Shown here one piece after another: positions 53,388 through 61,886 of a stretch of DNA of 64,000 nt. Position numbers and translations under genes: made by a program. The stretch spans positions 930,001-994,000 of the forward strand of contig NZ_QMHQ01000001.1 in the NCBI RefSeq assembly GCF_003313325.1, read 5' to 3'. This DNA is from Pedobacter namyangjuensis. Lineage in GTDB: Bacteria; Bacteroidota; Bacteroidia; Sphingobacteriales; Sphingobacteriaceae. The stretch's first letter is position 1. Every line of letters starts with the position of its first letter. The notes under the pieces were generated by a model. It was given only the letters and a program-made list of their open reading frames with translations. It was not told where the DNA came from and ran no database searches.

Positions 53388-54401
53388 TTAATTACCGGTA
53401 GATTGGCGCTCTACCATAGTTGGATCTAAGACCACGTGTTTTATGTCTTTATAAGGATTCTCTTGCTGAATCATTTTTAAAAACATTTTAGAACATTCAG
53501 TTCCCATCTGATTTGGATGTTGGTCTATAGTGGATAGGTTAGGGGTGATGTAGGCAGAGAATGCTTCGTTGGCAAATCCGATTACGCCTATTTTAGGTGG
53601 AGCTTCATTAATTTCTTTGAGTTTTTTAATCACTCCAAGAGCGGTAAAATCGTCTCCTGCAATAATTGCATCAGGTTTATTTTCATAACGCATCAATTTG
53701 CTGGCGCCAAATCTTCCATCCTTAATAGATAGGCCTCCGAAAATGATGTTTTCGTCCTTAACCTTAAACCCATTGTCGGTTAGCGCCGATTTATACCCTT
53801 TCAGTCGGTTTTCGAATATTTTAATTTGATGAATTGTTGTTACAAAGGCAATGTTTTTATACCCTTGGTTAATTAAATGCTGAGTTGCTATGTACCCCGC
53901 TTTAAAGTCATCTAAGGTTACGGTTGGTACATTTAAGTCTACATTTACCCTATCAAATAAAATTAAGGGTTTGTTTTGTTTTACTACCTCTGCAAAGTGA
54001 GACGCATCTTCTGTTTCTAAAGACATTGATGCAATAATTCCGTCAACTTGTGCCTCCAACAGTGTTTTAACACCATTTATCTCGTTTTCAACCGATTCGT
54101 TTGATTGATATAAAATTACCCGATAACCGCTGTCTTTTAGGCCTTCCTCTATGCTATGGATAATAGAGGCGAAAAAATGTGCCTGTACACTTGGTACAAT
54201 TACTCCTATAATATAGGTTTTGCCAGATTTTAAAGCAGAAGCTAATCTATTTGGACTATAGTTTAGTTTTTTGGCAGTTTCAAAAACGGCTTCTCTTGTT
54301 GTTTCGCTTATTGCGGAAAACCCACTAAGTGCCCTAGAAACCGTAGAAACAGTAATATTAAGCTCTTTAGCTATATCGTAAATAGTAGTTTTCTTCTTCA
54401 A
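53388..54401 (-). CDS. LacI-family transcriptional regulator of xylan/xylose genes
   Basis: The 337-residue repressor has the N-terminal LacI helix-turn-helix and hinge (TTIYDIAKELNITVSTVSRAL, residues 5-25; YSPNRLASALKSGKT) and a periplasmic-binding-protein-like sensor domain (IIGVIVPSVQAHFFASIIHSI; GFANEAFSAYITPNLSTIDQ). Its effector is probably xylose, xylobiose or a related sugar. The start codon is TTG (54399-54401): an in-frame TAA stands two codons upstream and no ATG occurs before the DNA-binding helix. It lies between the xylBA and GH67 operons, and three matching operators are in this window. Confidence 0.92.
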   Translation of the reverse strand: MKKKTTIYDIAKELNITVSTVSRALSGFSAISETTREAVFETAKKLNYSPNRLASALKSGKTYIIGVIVPSVQAHFFASIIHSIEEGLKDSGYRVILYQSNESVENEINGVKTLLEAQVDGIIASMSLETEDASHFAEVVKQNKPLILFDRVNVDLNVPTVTLDDFKAGYIATQHLINQGYKNIAFVTTIHQIKIFENRLKGYKSALTDNGFKVKDENIIFGGLSIKDGRFGASKLMRYENKPDAIIAGDDFTALGVIKKLKEINEAPPKIGVIGFANEAFSAYITPNLSTIDQHPNQMGTECSKMFLKMIQQENPYKDIKHVVLDPTMVERQSTGN

Positions 54402-54497
54402 GTTTTATAAAATGGTTTGTTGCTATAAATTATAGAAAGGCAAAATAAATAAAAAATGTGGAAATGATAGGTTTTCTGAGTTATAAAAATAAATATA

Positions 54498-54511
54498 TGC
54501 AACCGATTGCA
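54498..54511. promoter_or_regulatory. LacI-family operator 2 (GH67 operon)
   Basis: TGCAACCGATTGCA fits TGNAANCGNTTNCA fully and is identical to operator 3. Its right half contains the TTG of the predicted -33 element. It lies in the divergent region between the repressor gene and GH67. Confidence 0.85.
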
Positions 54512-54535
54512 ATTTTGTTAAATTAACTATATTTT
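54507..54535 (+). promoter_or_regulatory. Promoter of the GH67-GH10-GH115-GH43 operon
   Basis: TTG (54507-54509), 18 bases, TATATTTT (54528-54535). The leader to the GH67 ATG is about 80 bases. Confidence 0.55.
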
Positions 54536-54620
54536 AGCCATACCAAATATACCCTTGCCTAAAATTTTCTTTGTATTGCTTACCCTTACAAAGTTTAACT
54601 GACGCTAAAAACCTCCTTGT

Positions 54621-56753
54621 ATGAAGTACAGAATTACCTTACTACTTATTTTAATTGGATTTAGTGCATTAGCCGATAATGGTTATCGCCTTTGGCTAAA
54701 ATATGATTTGTTGCCTGTTGGTGTTAAGGCGATTTATGCGAAGCAAATTAAGTCTATCCATATTGTTGCTGCTTCCCCAACTATAAGGGCAGCAGAGCAG
54801 GAATTGAAAACTGCTATTAGTGGTTTGGTAGGTCATCAAATTTCAGAACAAGCTAGATTAACTGATGGTACAATACTTTTGGTAAAATCTTCAGACTTGA
54901 AAAAGTACAATCTTAGCATAGCCGATGTTCCAGAAAATCCAGAAGGTTATTTGGTGAAAACAACGGCGATAAGTGGTAAAAAGATAATCCTAATTACTTC
55001 AAAAACAGATATTGGTGTGCTTTACGGCTCATTTGCTTTTATCAAACAGTTACAGTTGCAACAAGAGATTGAAAAGCTAAATGTAAAAAGCGAACCTAAA
55101 ATTAGAAACCGAATTTTAAATCATTGGGACAATTTGGATAGAACGGTTGAGCGTGGCTACGCAGGTTTTTCCTTGTGGAATTGGCAAACCTTACCAGGAT
55201 ATATAGATCAACGATACATAGATTACGCTAGGGCGAATGCATCTGTTGGAATTAACGGAACCGTTTTAAACAACGTAAATGCAAACGCCTTAATATTAAC
55301 TAAAGATTGGCTATTAAAAGTTAAAGCTTTGGCTGATGCATTTCGGCCATACGGTATCAAGGTGTATTTAACTGCAAGATTTAGTGCGCCAATTGAAATT
55401 GGTGGTTTAAAAACTGCAGATCCATTAGATAAAGAAGTTATTAATTGGTGGAAAGAAAAGGCAGACGAGATTTATAAAGTTATTCCGGATTTTGGCGGTT
55501 ATTTAGTCAAGGCGAATTCCGAAGGTCAGCCAGGACCGCAAAATTATAATCGTAACCACGCCGATGGTGCAAATATGTTGGCGAAATCGCTAGCTCCACA
55601 TGGTGGAATTGTAATGTGGCGAGCTTTTGTATACGATAATAAAGTACCGGATGACAGAGCAAAACAAGCCTACAACGAGTTTAAGCCTTTAGATGGAAAT
55701 TTTGATGAGAATGTAATTATTCAGGTAAAAAATGGCGCAATAGATTTCCAGCCTCGGGAACCATTTCATCCCTTGTTCGGCGCAATGCCTAATACATCAA
55801 CCATGTTAGAGTTTCAATTAACGCAGGAGTATTTAGGCATGTCTACCAATTTGGTTTATTTGGCCACACTTTTTAAAGAAACTTTAGGAGCAGATACTTA
55901 CGCAAAAGGACAAGGCTCTACGGTGGCAAAAGTCATAAATGGAAGTTTGTACGGCAATAAAAACTCTGCAATTGCTGGTGTAGCAAATATTGGTAACGAT
56001 GTAAATTGGTGTGGTCATCCTTTTGCGCAATCTAATTGGTACGCATTTGGAAAATTAGCCTGGAACGATGAATCGCCTGCTACGCTAATTGCAGATGAAT
56101 GGCTGAAAATGACTTTCAGGACGGACTTTGCGACTATCAAAAAACTAAATGAAATGATGATGAAAAGCCGAGAGACAGTAGTTGACTATATGACGCCACT
56201 CGGTTTGCATCACATTATGGGTTGGGATCATCATTATGGACCCGGTCCGTGGATAAAAGATAAACCAAGGGCAGATTGGACTTCGGTATATTACCATCAG
56301 GCAGATAAAAATGGTATTGGTTTCAATAGAACTAATACCGGAAGCAATGCTTTGGCGCAATACTTTCCGGCAGTTGCCGAAAAGTTTAGCAACTTAAATA
56401 CCTGTCCAGAAGAATATCTATTATGGTTTCATCATTTGCCATGGAATTACAAATTAAAGTCTGGCAATAATTTATGGGATGGAATGGTAAAAAGGTACTA
56501 CAAAGGCGCTGCTGAAGTAAAACAAATGCAGGCCACTTGGGATAGCTGTGAAAAGCAGATTGATCCGGTAATTTATAGACAAGTAAAACAACTTTTGGCA
56601 ATTCAATACGATGAAGCAGTTTGGTGGAGAAATGCATGTGTACTTTATTTTCAATCTAAATCTGGGCTACCAATTCCATCAGGTTTAGCGAAGCCGGAGC
56701 ACGATTTAGCTTATTACGAAAAACTAGAATTCAAATTTGTTCCCGGTATTTAA
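54621..56753 (+). CDS. GH67 alpha-glucuronidase, exported
   Basis: The 710-residue enzyme removes 4-O-methylglucuronic acid from the non-reducing-end xylose of xylooligosaccharides. A signal peptide (MKYRITLLLILIGFSALA) places it in the periplasm. The N-terminal domain is followed by a TIM barrel with the GH67 acid glutamate in VKANSEGQPGP (E301) and the base pair in AIDFQPREPFHPLFG (D375) and TMLEFQLTQEYLG (E397). A C-terminal helical domain completes the fold, and length is normal. First gene of the glucuronoxylan operon; GH10 follows after 6-9 bases. Confidence 0.94.
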   Translation: MKYRITLLLILIGFSALADNGYRLWLKYDLLPVGVKAIYAKQIKSIHIVAASPTIRAAEQELKTAISGLVGHQISEQARLTDGTILLVKSSDLKKYNLSIADVPENPEGYLVKTTAISGKKIILITSKTDIGVLYGSFAFIKQLQLQQEIEKLNVKSEPKIRNRILNHWDNLDRTVERGYAGFSLWNWQTLPGYIDQRYIDYARANASVGINGTVLNNVNANALILTKDWLLKVKALADAFRPYGIKVYLTARFSAPIEIGGLKTADPLDKEVINWWKEKADEIYKVIPDFGGYLVKANSEGQPGPQNYNRNHADGANMLAKSLAPHGGIVMWRAFVYDNKVPDDRAKQAYNEFKPLDGNFDENVIIQVKNGAIDFQPREPFHPLFGAMPNTSTMLEFQLTQEYLGMSTNLVYLATLFKETLGADTYAKGQGSTVAKVINGSLYGNKNSAIAGVANIGNDVNWCGHPFAQSNWYAFGKLAWNDESPATLIADEWLKMTFRTDFATIKKLNEMMMKSRETVVDYMTPLGLHHIMGWDHHYGPGPWIKDKPRADWTSVYYHQADKNGIGFNRTNTGSNALAQYFPAVAEKFSNLNTCPEEYLLWFHHLPWNYKLKSGNNLWDGMVKRYYKGAAEVKQMQATWDSCEKQIDPVIYRQVKQLLAIQYDEAVWWRNACVLYFQSKSGLPIPSGLAKPEHDLAYYEKLEFKFVPGI

Positions 56754-56759
56754 TAATTG

Positions 56760-57857
56760 ATGATGAAAAATAGTATCCTCTTTTTATTGTTCATGCTTAC
56801 ATCGATTTTCGGAAACTCTTGTGTTGCTCAGCAAGCAAAAATTTCGAAGAACCTAAGTTTAAAAGATGTCTATCGTGATTATTTTTCGATTGGCGTGGCA
56901 GTTGGTCCGAGAAATTTGGTTGGCGATGAAGCTGTATTAATCAAAAAACAGTTTAACAGCATTACAGCCGAAAATGCCATGAAAATGGAATCACTACAGC
57001 CAAGTGAAGGTAAATTTTATTGGAGAGATGCAGATAGCATTGTAAACTTTGCCAAAAGAAATAACATCAAAATTCGCGGTCATAATTTGTGTTGGCATGA
57101 GCAGGTTCCAAATTGGTTTTTTATTGGCGATGATGGAAAACAGGTAACTAAAGAAGTACTACTACAACGGTTAAAAACACATATTTCTACGGTTGTAAAA
57201 CGATACAAAGGTGAGGTTTACGCATGGGATGTAGTAAATGAAGCTATAGATGATGACCCGAAAAAATTAATGAGAAATTCTAAATGGTACCAGATTTTAG
57301 GGGAGGATTTTATTGTTAAAGCCTTTGAATATGCGCATGAGGCTGATCCGGAAGCTAAACTTTATTATAACGACTATAATACCGAACGACCTGAAAAAAG
57401 AGAACGGATTTACAAATTATTAAAAGGTTTGGTAGAGAAAAATGTGCCCGTTGATGGAGTAGGATTGCAAGCGCATTGGTCAATATACGAGCCTAGTGAA
57501 GAAGAATTAAGGACTGCAATTGAGCGTTACTCCTCTTTGGGGCTGAAAATACAATTTACAGAAGTAGATCTTTCAATTTACCCTTGGGAGAAAACCAAAA
57601 GAGCCAAAAGAACAGATGAGGATGATCGTTTTACAGAAGCATTAGAACAAAAGCAAATGGAAAAATACGCGATGGCTTTTAAAGTTTTTAGAGAGTTTAA
57701 ATCAGTAATTACCAATGTTACTTTTTGGAATATCTCTGATCGTTATACCTGGTTAGATGAATATCCAGTAATGGGAAGAAAAAATTATCCTTTACTTTTT
57801 GACACCAACTTACAACCTAAGAAAGCGTTTTGGAAGGTTGTAAATTTTGAAAAATAA
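56760..57857 (+). CDS. GH10 endo-1,4-beta-xylanase, exported
   Basis: The approximately 365-residue enzyme cuts the xylan backbone. After a signal peptide (MMKNSILFLLFMLTSIFGNS, possible lipobox-like GNSC) the GH10 barrel shows ITAENAMKMESLQPSEGKF, IRGHNLCWHEQVPNWF, VYAWDVVNEAIDD with the acid/base glutamate (about residue 160), and IQFTEVDLSI with the nucleophile (about 267). There is no carbohydrate-binding module. ATGs at 56760 and 56763 are both possible; a TTG at 56757 is less likely. The stop lies 1 base before the GH115 ATG. Confidence 0.95.
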   Translation: MMKNSILFLLFMLTSIFGNSCVAQQAKISKNLSLKDVYRDYFSIGVAVGPRNLVGDEAVLIKKQFNSITAENAMKMESLQPSEGKFYWRDADSIVNFAKRNNIKIRGHNLCWHEQVPNWFFIGDDGKQVTKEVLLQRLKTHISTVVKRYKGEVYAWDVVNEAIDDDPKKLMRNSKWYQILGEDFIVKAFEYAHEADPEAKLYYNDYNTERPEKRERIYKLLKGLVEKNVPVDGVGLQAHWSIYEPSEEELRTAIERYSSLGLKIQFTEVDLSIYPWEKTKRAKRTDEDDRFTEALEQKQMEKYAMAFKVFREFKSVITNVTFWNISDRYTWLDEYPVMGRKNYPLLFDTNLQPKKAFWKVVNFEK

Positions 57858-57858
57858 G

Positions 57859-60723
57859 ATGATGAAGAAACTACTTTTAATAGCTGTTGCCTGTTTTGTG
57901 AGCGAATTCTGCTTTGCGATAGACCCTATTGTTACAAAAGCTTATGTTAAAGGTAGTTTTGCTATGGCAGTTAAGGGCAGATTAAGTTCTATTGTAATTA
58001 GCGATAACGACTTTGCGGGAGTAAAGAGAGTTGCTCAAGACCTTCAGCTCGACCTACAAAAAGTAACTGATATCAAACCAGAAATTCTAGTTGATAAGGC
58101 TGCTAAACATGCCATCATTATTGGTACTATTGGTCATAGTGAAATTATAGACGAATTAGTTACTGCCAATAAAATAAATGTGGCGGGCGTTGCCGGTAAA
58201 TGGGAAAGCACATTAATTGAGGTTGTCAAAAATCCATTTCCTGGAGTTGATAGTGCATTGATTATTGCCGGTAGCGATAAAAGAGGCACGATTTATGGCG
58301 TTTATGAATTGTGTTCGCAAATTGGGGTTTCTCCTTGGTATTACTGGGCAGATGTGCCTATCCAAAAGAGTACATCGCTTTTTGTAATAACCGGCCGGCA
58401 TATTATTTCATCACCTGCGGTAAAATATAGAGGAATCTTTTTAAATGATGAAGCGCCTGCTTTATCTGGATGGTCTAAAAAGGAATTTGGTGGCTTTAAC
58501 CATAAGTTTTATACAAAGGTTTTTGAACTTGTTTTGCGTTTAAAAGGTAATTATCTGTGGCCAGCGATGTGGGGAAGCGCCTTTAACGATGACGATAAAT
58601 TAAATCCAATTTTAGCAGATGAATATGGAGTAGTAATCGGTACTTCGCACCACGAACCATTAACCAGAGCGCATGACGAGTGGAAAAGATACAAAGGTGG
58701 CAAGTGGAACTACCAGCAAAATCCCGAACAGCTAAAAGCATTTTGGGAAAGTGGTTTAGCTAGAGTTGCAGATAAAGAACAAATTATAACGGTTGGAATG
58801 CGAGGCGACGGAGATGAGCCCATGTCTGAAGGTACAGCCACCGCTTTACTAGAGAAAATTGTAAAAGATCAGCGAGAAATAATCGAAAAGGTAACTAAAA
58901 AGCCAGCAGCTGAAACACCACAAATTTGGGCATTGTACAAAGAGGTTCAAGACTATTACGACCAGGGTATGCGGGTGCCTGATGACGTAACACTACTTTT
59001 AGCTGACGACAACTGGGGCAACTTGAGAAAGTTACCTAAATTAAATGAAGCGCCAAGAGCAGGTGGCTACGGTATTTACTATCATTTTGATTATGTAGGT
59101 GGACCGCGAAATTATAAATGGATTAACACCAATCCGATACAGAAAATTTGGGAACAAATGCATCTGGCCTATCAGTATAATGCTAACCAAATATGGATTG
59201 TGAATGTTGGCGATTTAAAACCAATGGAATTCCCAATTTCTTTCTTTTTAACTTATGCTTGGGCTCCAGATGCCATTCCGGCAGAGCGATTAAAAGAATA
59301 TACCCAAAATTGGGTAAAGCAACAGTTTGGAAATGAACATACAGTTGAAATAGCTGATCTGATTGATACCTACGGCAAGTTTGCAGGAAGGATTAAACCA
59401 GAACTTTTGAACGATACAGCGTATAGTTTGGTAAACTACCATGAGTTTGAAAGCGTCGTATCCGATTTTGACCAACTAAAACAGAGAGCAGTCTTTGTAA
59501 ATAATCAACTATTACCCGAACAGAGAGATGCTTTTTATCAATTGGTTTTACATCCTATAACTGCTTTGAGCAACTTGTACGAAATGTATTTCGCAGTAGC
59601 TAAAAATAAGTTGCATTTCGCTCAAGGTAGGATTTCAGCAAATGGGTATGCCGATAAAGTAGGGCAACTTTACAAAAAAGATGAGGAAATAACTCATTAC
59701 TACAATAAAGTTTTAGCTAGCGGAAAATGGAATCACATGATGGATCAAACCCATATAGGCTATACAAATTGGCAACAGCCAGAAACTAATATTCTTCCGC
59801 AAACTAGTAAGATTGTTTCTAACGGAGATTTAACGAAACCAAAGCTAGGTGTTACAATAGCAGGCAGCAAAACATCATGGACGGGGAAACAAAAGGTAAC
59901 ACAACAATTCCCGGTATTTGATTATTATACAAATAACGCGAATTATATAGAGTTGTTTAACGCAAGTAACGGCTCGATAAATTATACAGTTAAAGCACCA
60001 AATTTCATTAAGGTTGATGCGCCTAAAGGTGAGGTATCGGTAGAAAAAAGAATTTATCTAAGTGTAGATTGGTTAAAAGCTCCAGCTGGCAAGACTGAAA
60101 CAATGATTGTAATTGATGGTAGCGAAGGTTCGAAAATAACAGTTCCTATAACTTTAGATAACAGAAGATTTAAAGACAAAAATATTACTGCATTTGTACC
60201 ACAAAGTGGAGTTATTGCTATGGAAGCGGCAAGCTATACCAAAGCTGTTGGTAATCGTCCAATTTCCTGGAAAACAATTTCTGGTTACGGCAAAACAACT
60301 GCTGGCGTGTTTGTGGTTCCGGTAACATCGCCAGTGCAAAAATTAGATGCTAATACGCCACATTTAACTTACGATTTTTATGTGCATGATGCAGGAAAGT
60401 TTACATTAAACACTTTCGTTTCGCCAACCATAGATTTTACAAATACCGATGGACTAAAATTTGCGGTTTCTGTTGATGGTGCGCCTCCAATAATTGTAAA
60501 TATTAGCAAAGATTACCAAACAGAAAAAGCTTGGGATAAGTCGGTAGCCGACAATATCAAGATATTTAAAACCGAACTACAAATAGATGCTCCGGGTAAG
60601 CACAGCCTTAAATATTGGATGATAAACCCAGGTGTAGTTTTGCAAAAGCTCGTAATAGATTTAGGTGGCTTAAAACCTAGCTATCTAGGCCCTAAAGAAA
60701 CATTTGTAAATAGAAAAGATTAA
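57859..60723 (+). CDS. GH115 xylan alpha-glucuronidase, exported
   Basis: GH115 enzymes cut glucuronic acid from internal as well as terminal xylose units, complementing GH67. The protein has about 954 residues, a signal peptide (MMKKLLLIAVACFVSEFCFA), an N-terminal domain with IIIGTIGHSEIIDEL, the barrel with GTIYGVYELCSQIGVSPWYYWADVP and NYLWPAMWGSAFNDDDK, VTVGMRGDGDEPMSEG-like residues near 315 and IYYHFDYVGGPRNYKWINTNP. C-terminal all-beta domains follow. The ATG at 57859 (or 57862) follows the GH10 stop by 1 base; translational coupling is likely. Confidence 0.93.
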   Translation: MMKKLLLIAVACFVSEFCFAIDPIVTKAYVKGSFAMAVKGRLSSIVISDNDFAGVKRVAQDLQLDLQKVTDIKPEILVDKAAKHAIIIGTIGHSEIIDELVTANKINVAGVAGKWESTLIEVVKNPFPGVDSALIIAGSDKRGTIYGVYELCSQIGVSPWYYWADVPIQKSTSLFVITGRHIISSPAVKYRGIFLNDEAPALSGWSKKEFGGFNHKFYTKVFELVLRLKGNYLWPAMWGSAFNDDDKLNPILADEYGVVIGTSHHEPLTRAHDEWKRYKGGKWNYQQNPEQLKAFWESGLARVADKEQIITVGMRGDGDEPMSEGTATALLEKIVKDQREIIEKVTKKPAAETPQIWALYKEVQDYYDQGMRVPDDVTLLLADDNWGNLRKLPKLNEAPRAGGYGIYYHFDYVGGPRNYKWINTNPIQKIWEQMHLAYQYNANQIWIVNVGDLKPMEFPISFFLTYAWAPDAIPAERLKEYTQNWVKQQFGNEHTVEIADLIDTYGKFAGRIKPELLNDTAYSLVNYHEFESVVSDFDQLKQRAVFVNNQLLPEQRDAFYQLVLHPITALSNLYEMYFAVAKNKLHFAQGRISANGYADKVGQLYKKDEEITHYYNKVLASGKWNHMMDQTHIGYTNWQQPETNILPQTSKIVSNGDLTKPKLGVTIAGSKTSWTGKQKVTQQFPVFDYYTNNANYIELFNASNGSINYTVKAPNFIKVDAPKGEVSVEKRIYLSVDWLKAPAGKTETMIVIDGSEGSKITVPITLDNRRFKDKNITAFVPQSGVIAMEAASYTKAVGNRPISWKTISGYGKTTAGVFVVPVTSPVQKLDANTPHLTYDFYVHDAGKFTLNTFVSPTIDFTNTDGLKFAVSVDGAPPIIVNISKDYQTEKAWDKSVADNIKIFKTELQIDAPGKHSLKYWMINPGVVLQKLVIDLGGLKPSYLGPKETFVNRKD

Positions 60724-60744
60724 TTACCATTTATAAACTTAAGC

Positions 60745-61839
60745 ATGAAAACTAATTTCAAACTATCTAGTGCCATACTTTTGATGGCTTTAGCAACAAG
60801 TGCTTGTCAGCAGAACCAAAAAACTGCAAGCACCAACACTGCTGATACCACTAAGAAGTCTAAATTTTTATCTCCGCCTCTAATCAGGGAGATTTACACT
60901 GCAGACCCATCTGCACATGTTTTTGATGGAAAAATTTATATTTATCCATCTCATGATATTGAAGCTGGAACACCAGAAAATGATAACGGCGATCATTTTG
61001 ATATGCGTGACTACCACATTTTAAGTATGGATAGCATTGGCGGAAAGGTTACAGATCACGGTGTAGCGTTAAGCGTTAAAGACATCCCTTGGGCTGGTAG
61101 ACAGTTATGGGCTCCGGATGCGGCGTTTAAAAATGGCACATATTATTTATATTTTCCTGTTAAGGATAAAAATGATGTATTTAGAATTGGGGTTGCCACG
61201 TCTAAAAATCCTGCCGGACCATTTAAACCTGAGGCAAAACCAATTGAAGGAAGTTTCAGTATAGATCCTGCAGTGTTTACCGATGATGATGGAACTTCAT
61301 ATATGTATTATGGCGGTATTTGGGGGGGACAATTACAACGTTGGAAAGACGGAAAATACGATGCCAATGGAAGTAAAACCGATAGTCAGAAAGAAAACGA
61401 GCCAGCTCTTTCCGCTAAAGTTGCAAAGCTTAGTAAAGATATGCTGAGTTTTGACGGTGCTGTTAAAGATGTAAAAATTCTAGATAAAGATGGTAAAGAG
61501 CTGTTAACTAAAGATCACGACAGAAGGTTTTTTGAAGGAGCTTGGATGCATAAATACAATGGCAAATATTACTTTACTTACTCAACCGGAGATACGCACT
61601 TTTTAGCATCTGCAATAGGCGATAGTCCGACAGGACCTTTTACTTATCAAGGTACGTTCATGAATCCAGTTCAAGGTTGGACAACCCATCATTCTATTCT
61701 AGAAATTAAAGGTAAGTGGTATGTATTCTACCATGATACAGAACTTTCTAATAAAACGCACTTGAGAAATATCAAGGTTACTGAATTAAAGCATAACGCG
61801 GATGGTACAATTGCGCTGATAGAGCCGATTAATAAATAG
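60745..61839 (+). CDS. GH43 family lipoprotein (xylosidase/arabinofuranosidase)
   Basis: The 364-residue protein carries a lipobox (LATSAC, C21), so it is membrane-anchored. The five-blade beta-propeller has the GH43 catalytic base in REIYTADPSAHVFDGKIYI, the pKa-tuning aspartate in GSFSIDPAVFTDDDG, and the acid glutamate in RFFEGAWMHKYNGKYYF. It would remove xylose or arabinose from oligosaccharides. There is no C-terminal accessory domain. Last gene of the four-gene operon, convergent with a second GH43 gene across a 15-bp inverted repeat. Confidence 0.9.
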   Translation: MKTNFKLSSAILLMALATSACQQNQKTASTNTADTTKKSKFLSPPLIREIYTADPSAHVFDGKIYIYPSHDIEAGTPENDNGDHFDMRDYHILSMDSIGGKVTDHGVALSVKDIPWAGRQLWAPDAAFKNGTYYLYFPVKDKNDVFRIGVATSKNPAGPFKPEAKPIEGSFSIDPAVFTDDDGTSYMYYGGIWGGQLQRWKDGKYDANGSKTDSQKENEPALSAKVAKLSKDMLSFDGAVKDVKILDKDGKELLTKDHDRRFFEGAWMHKYNGKYYFTYSTGDTHFLASAIGDSPTGPFTYQGTFMNPVQGWTTHHSILEIKGKWYVFYHDTELSNKTHLRNIKVTELKHNADGTIALIEPINK

Positions 61840-61853
61840 GGGTTAACGTATCA

Positions 61854-61886
61854 AGACCTATAAGGTTTACAAAACCTTATAGGTCT
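61854..61886. terminator. Perfect 15-bp hairpin between the two GH43 genes
   Basis: AGACCTATAAGGTTT (61854-61868), loop ACA, AAACCTTATAGGTCT (61872-61886). It touches the stop codon of the minus-strand gene (61885-61887). It has no strong T-run, so terminator function for the convergent pair is inferred from position. Confidence 0.6.
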
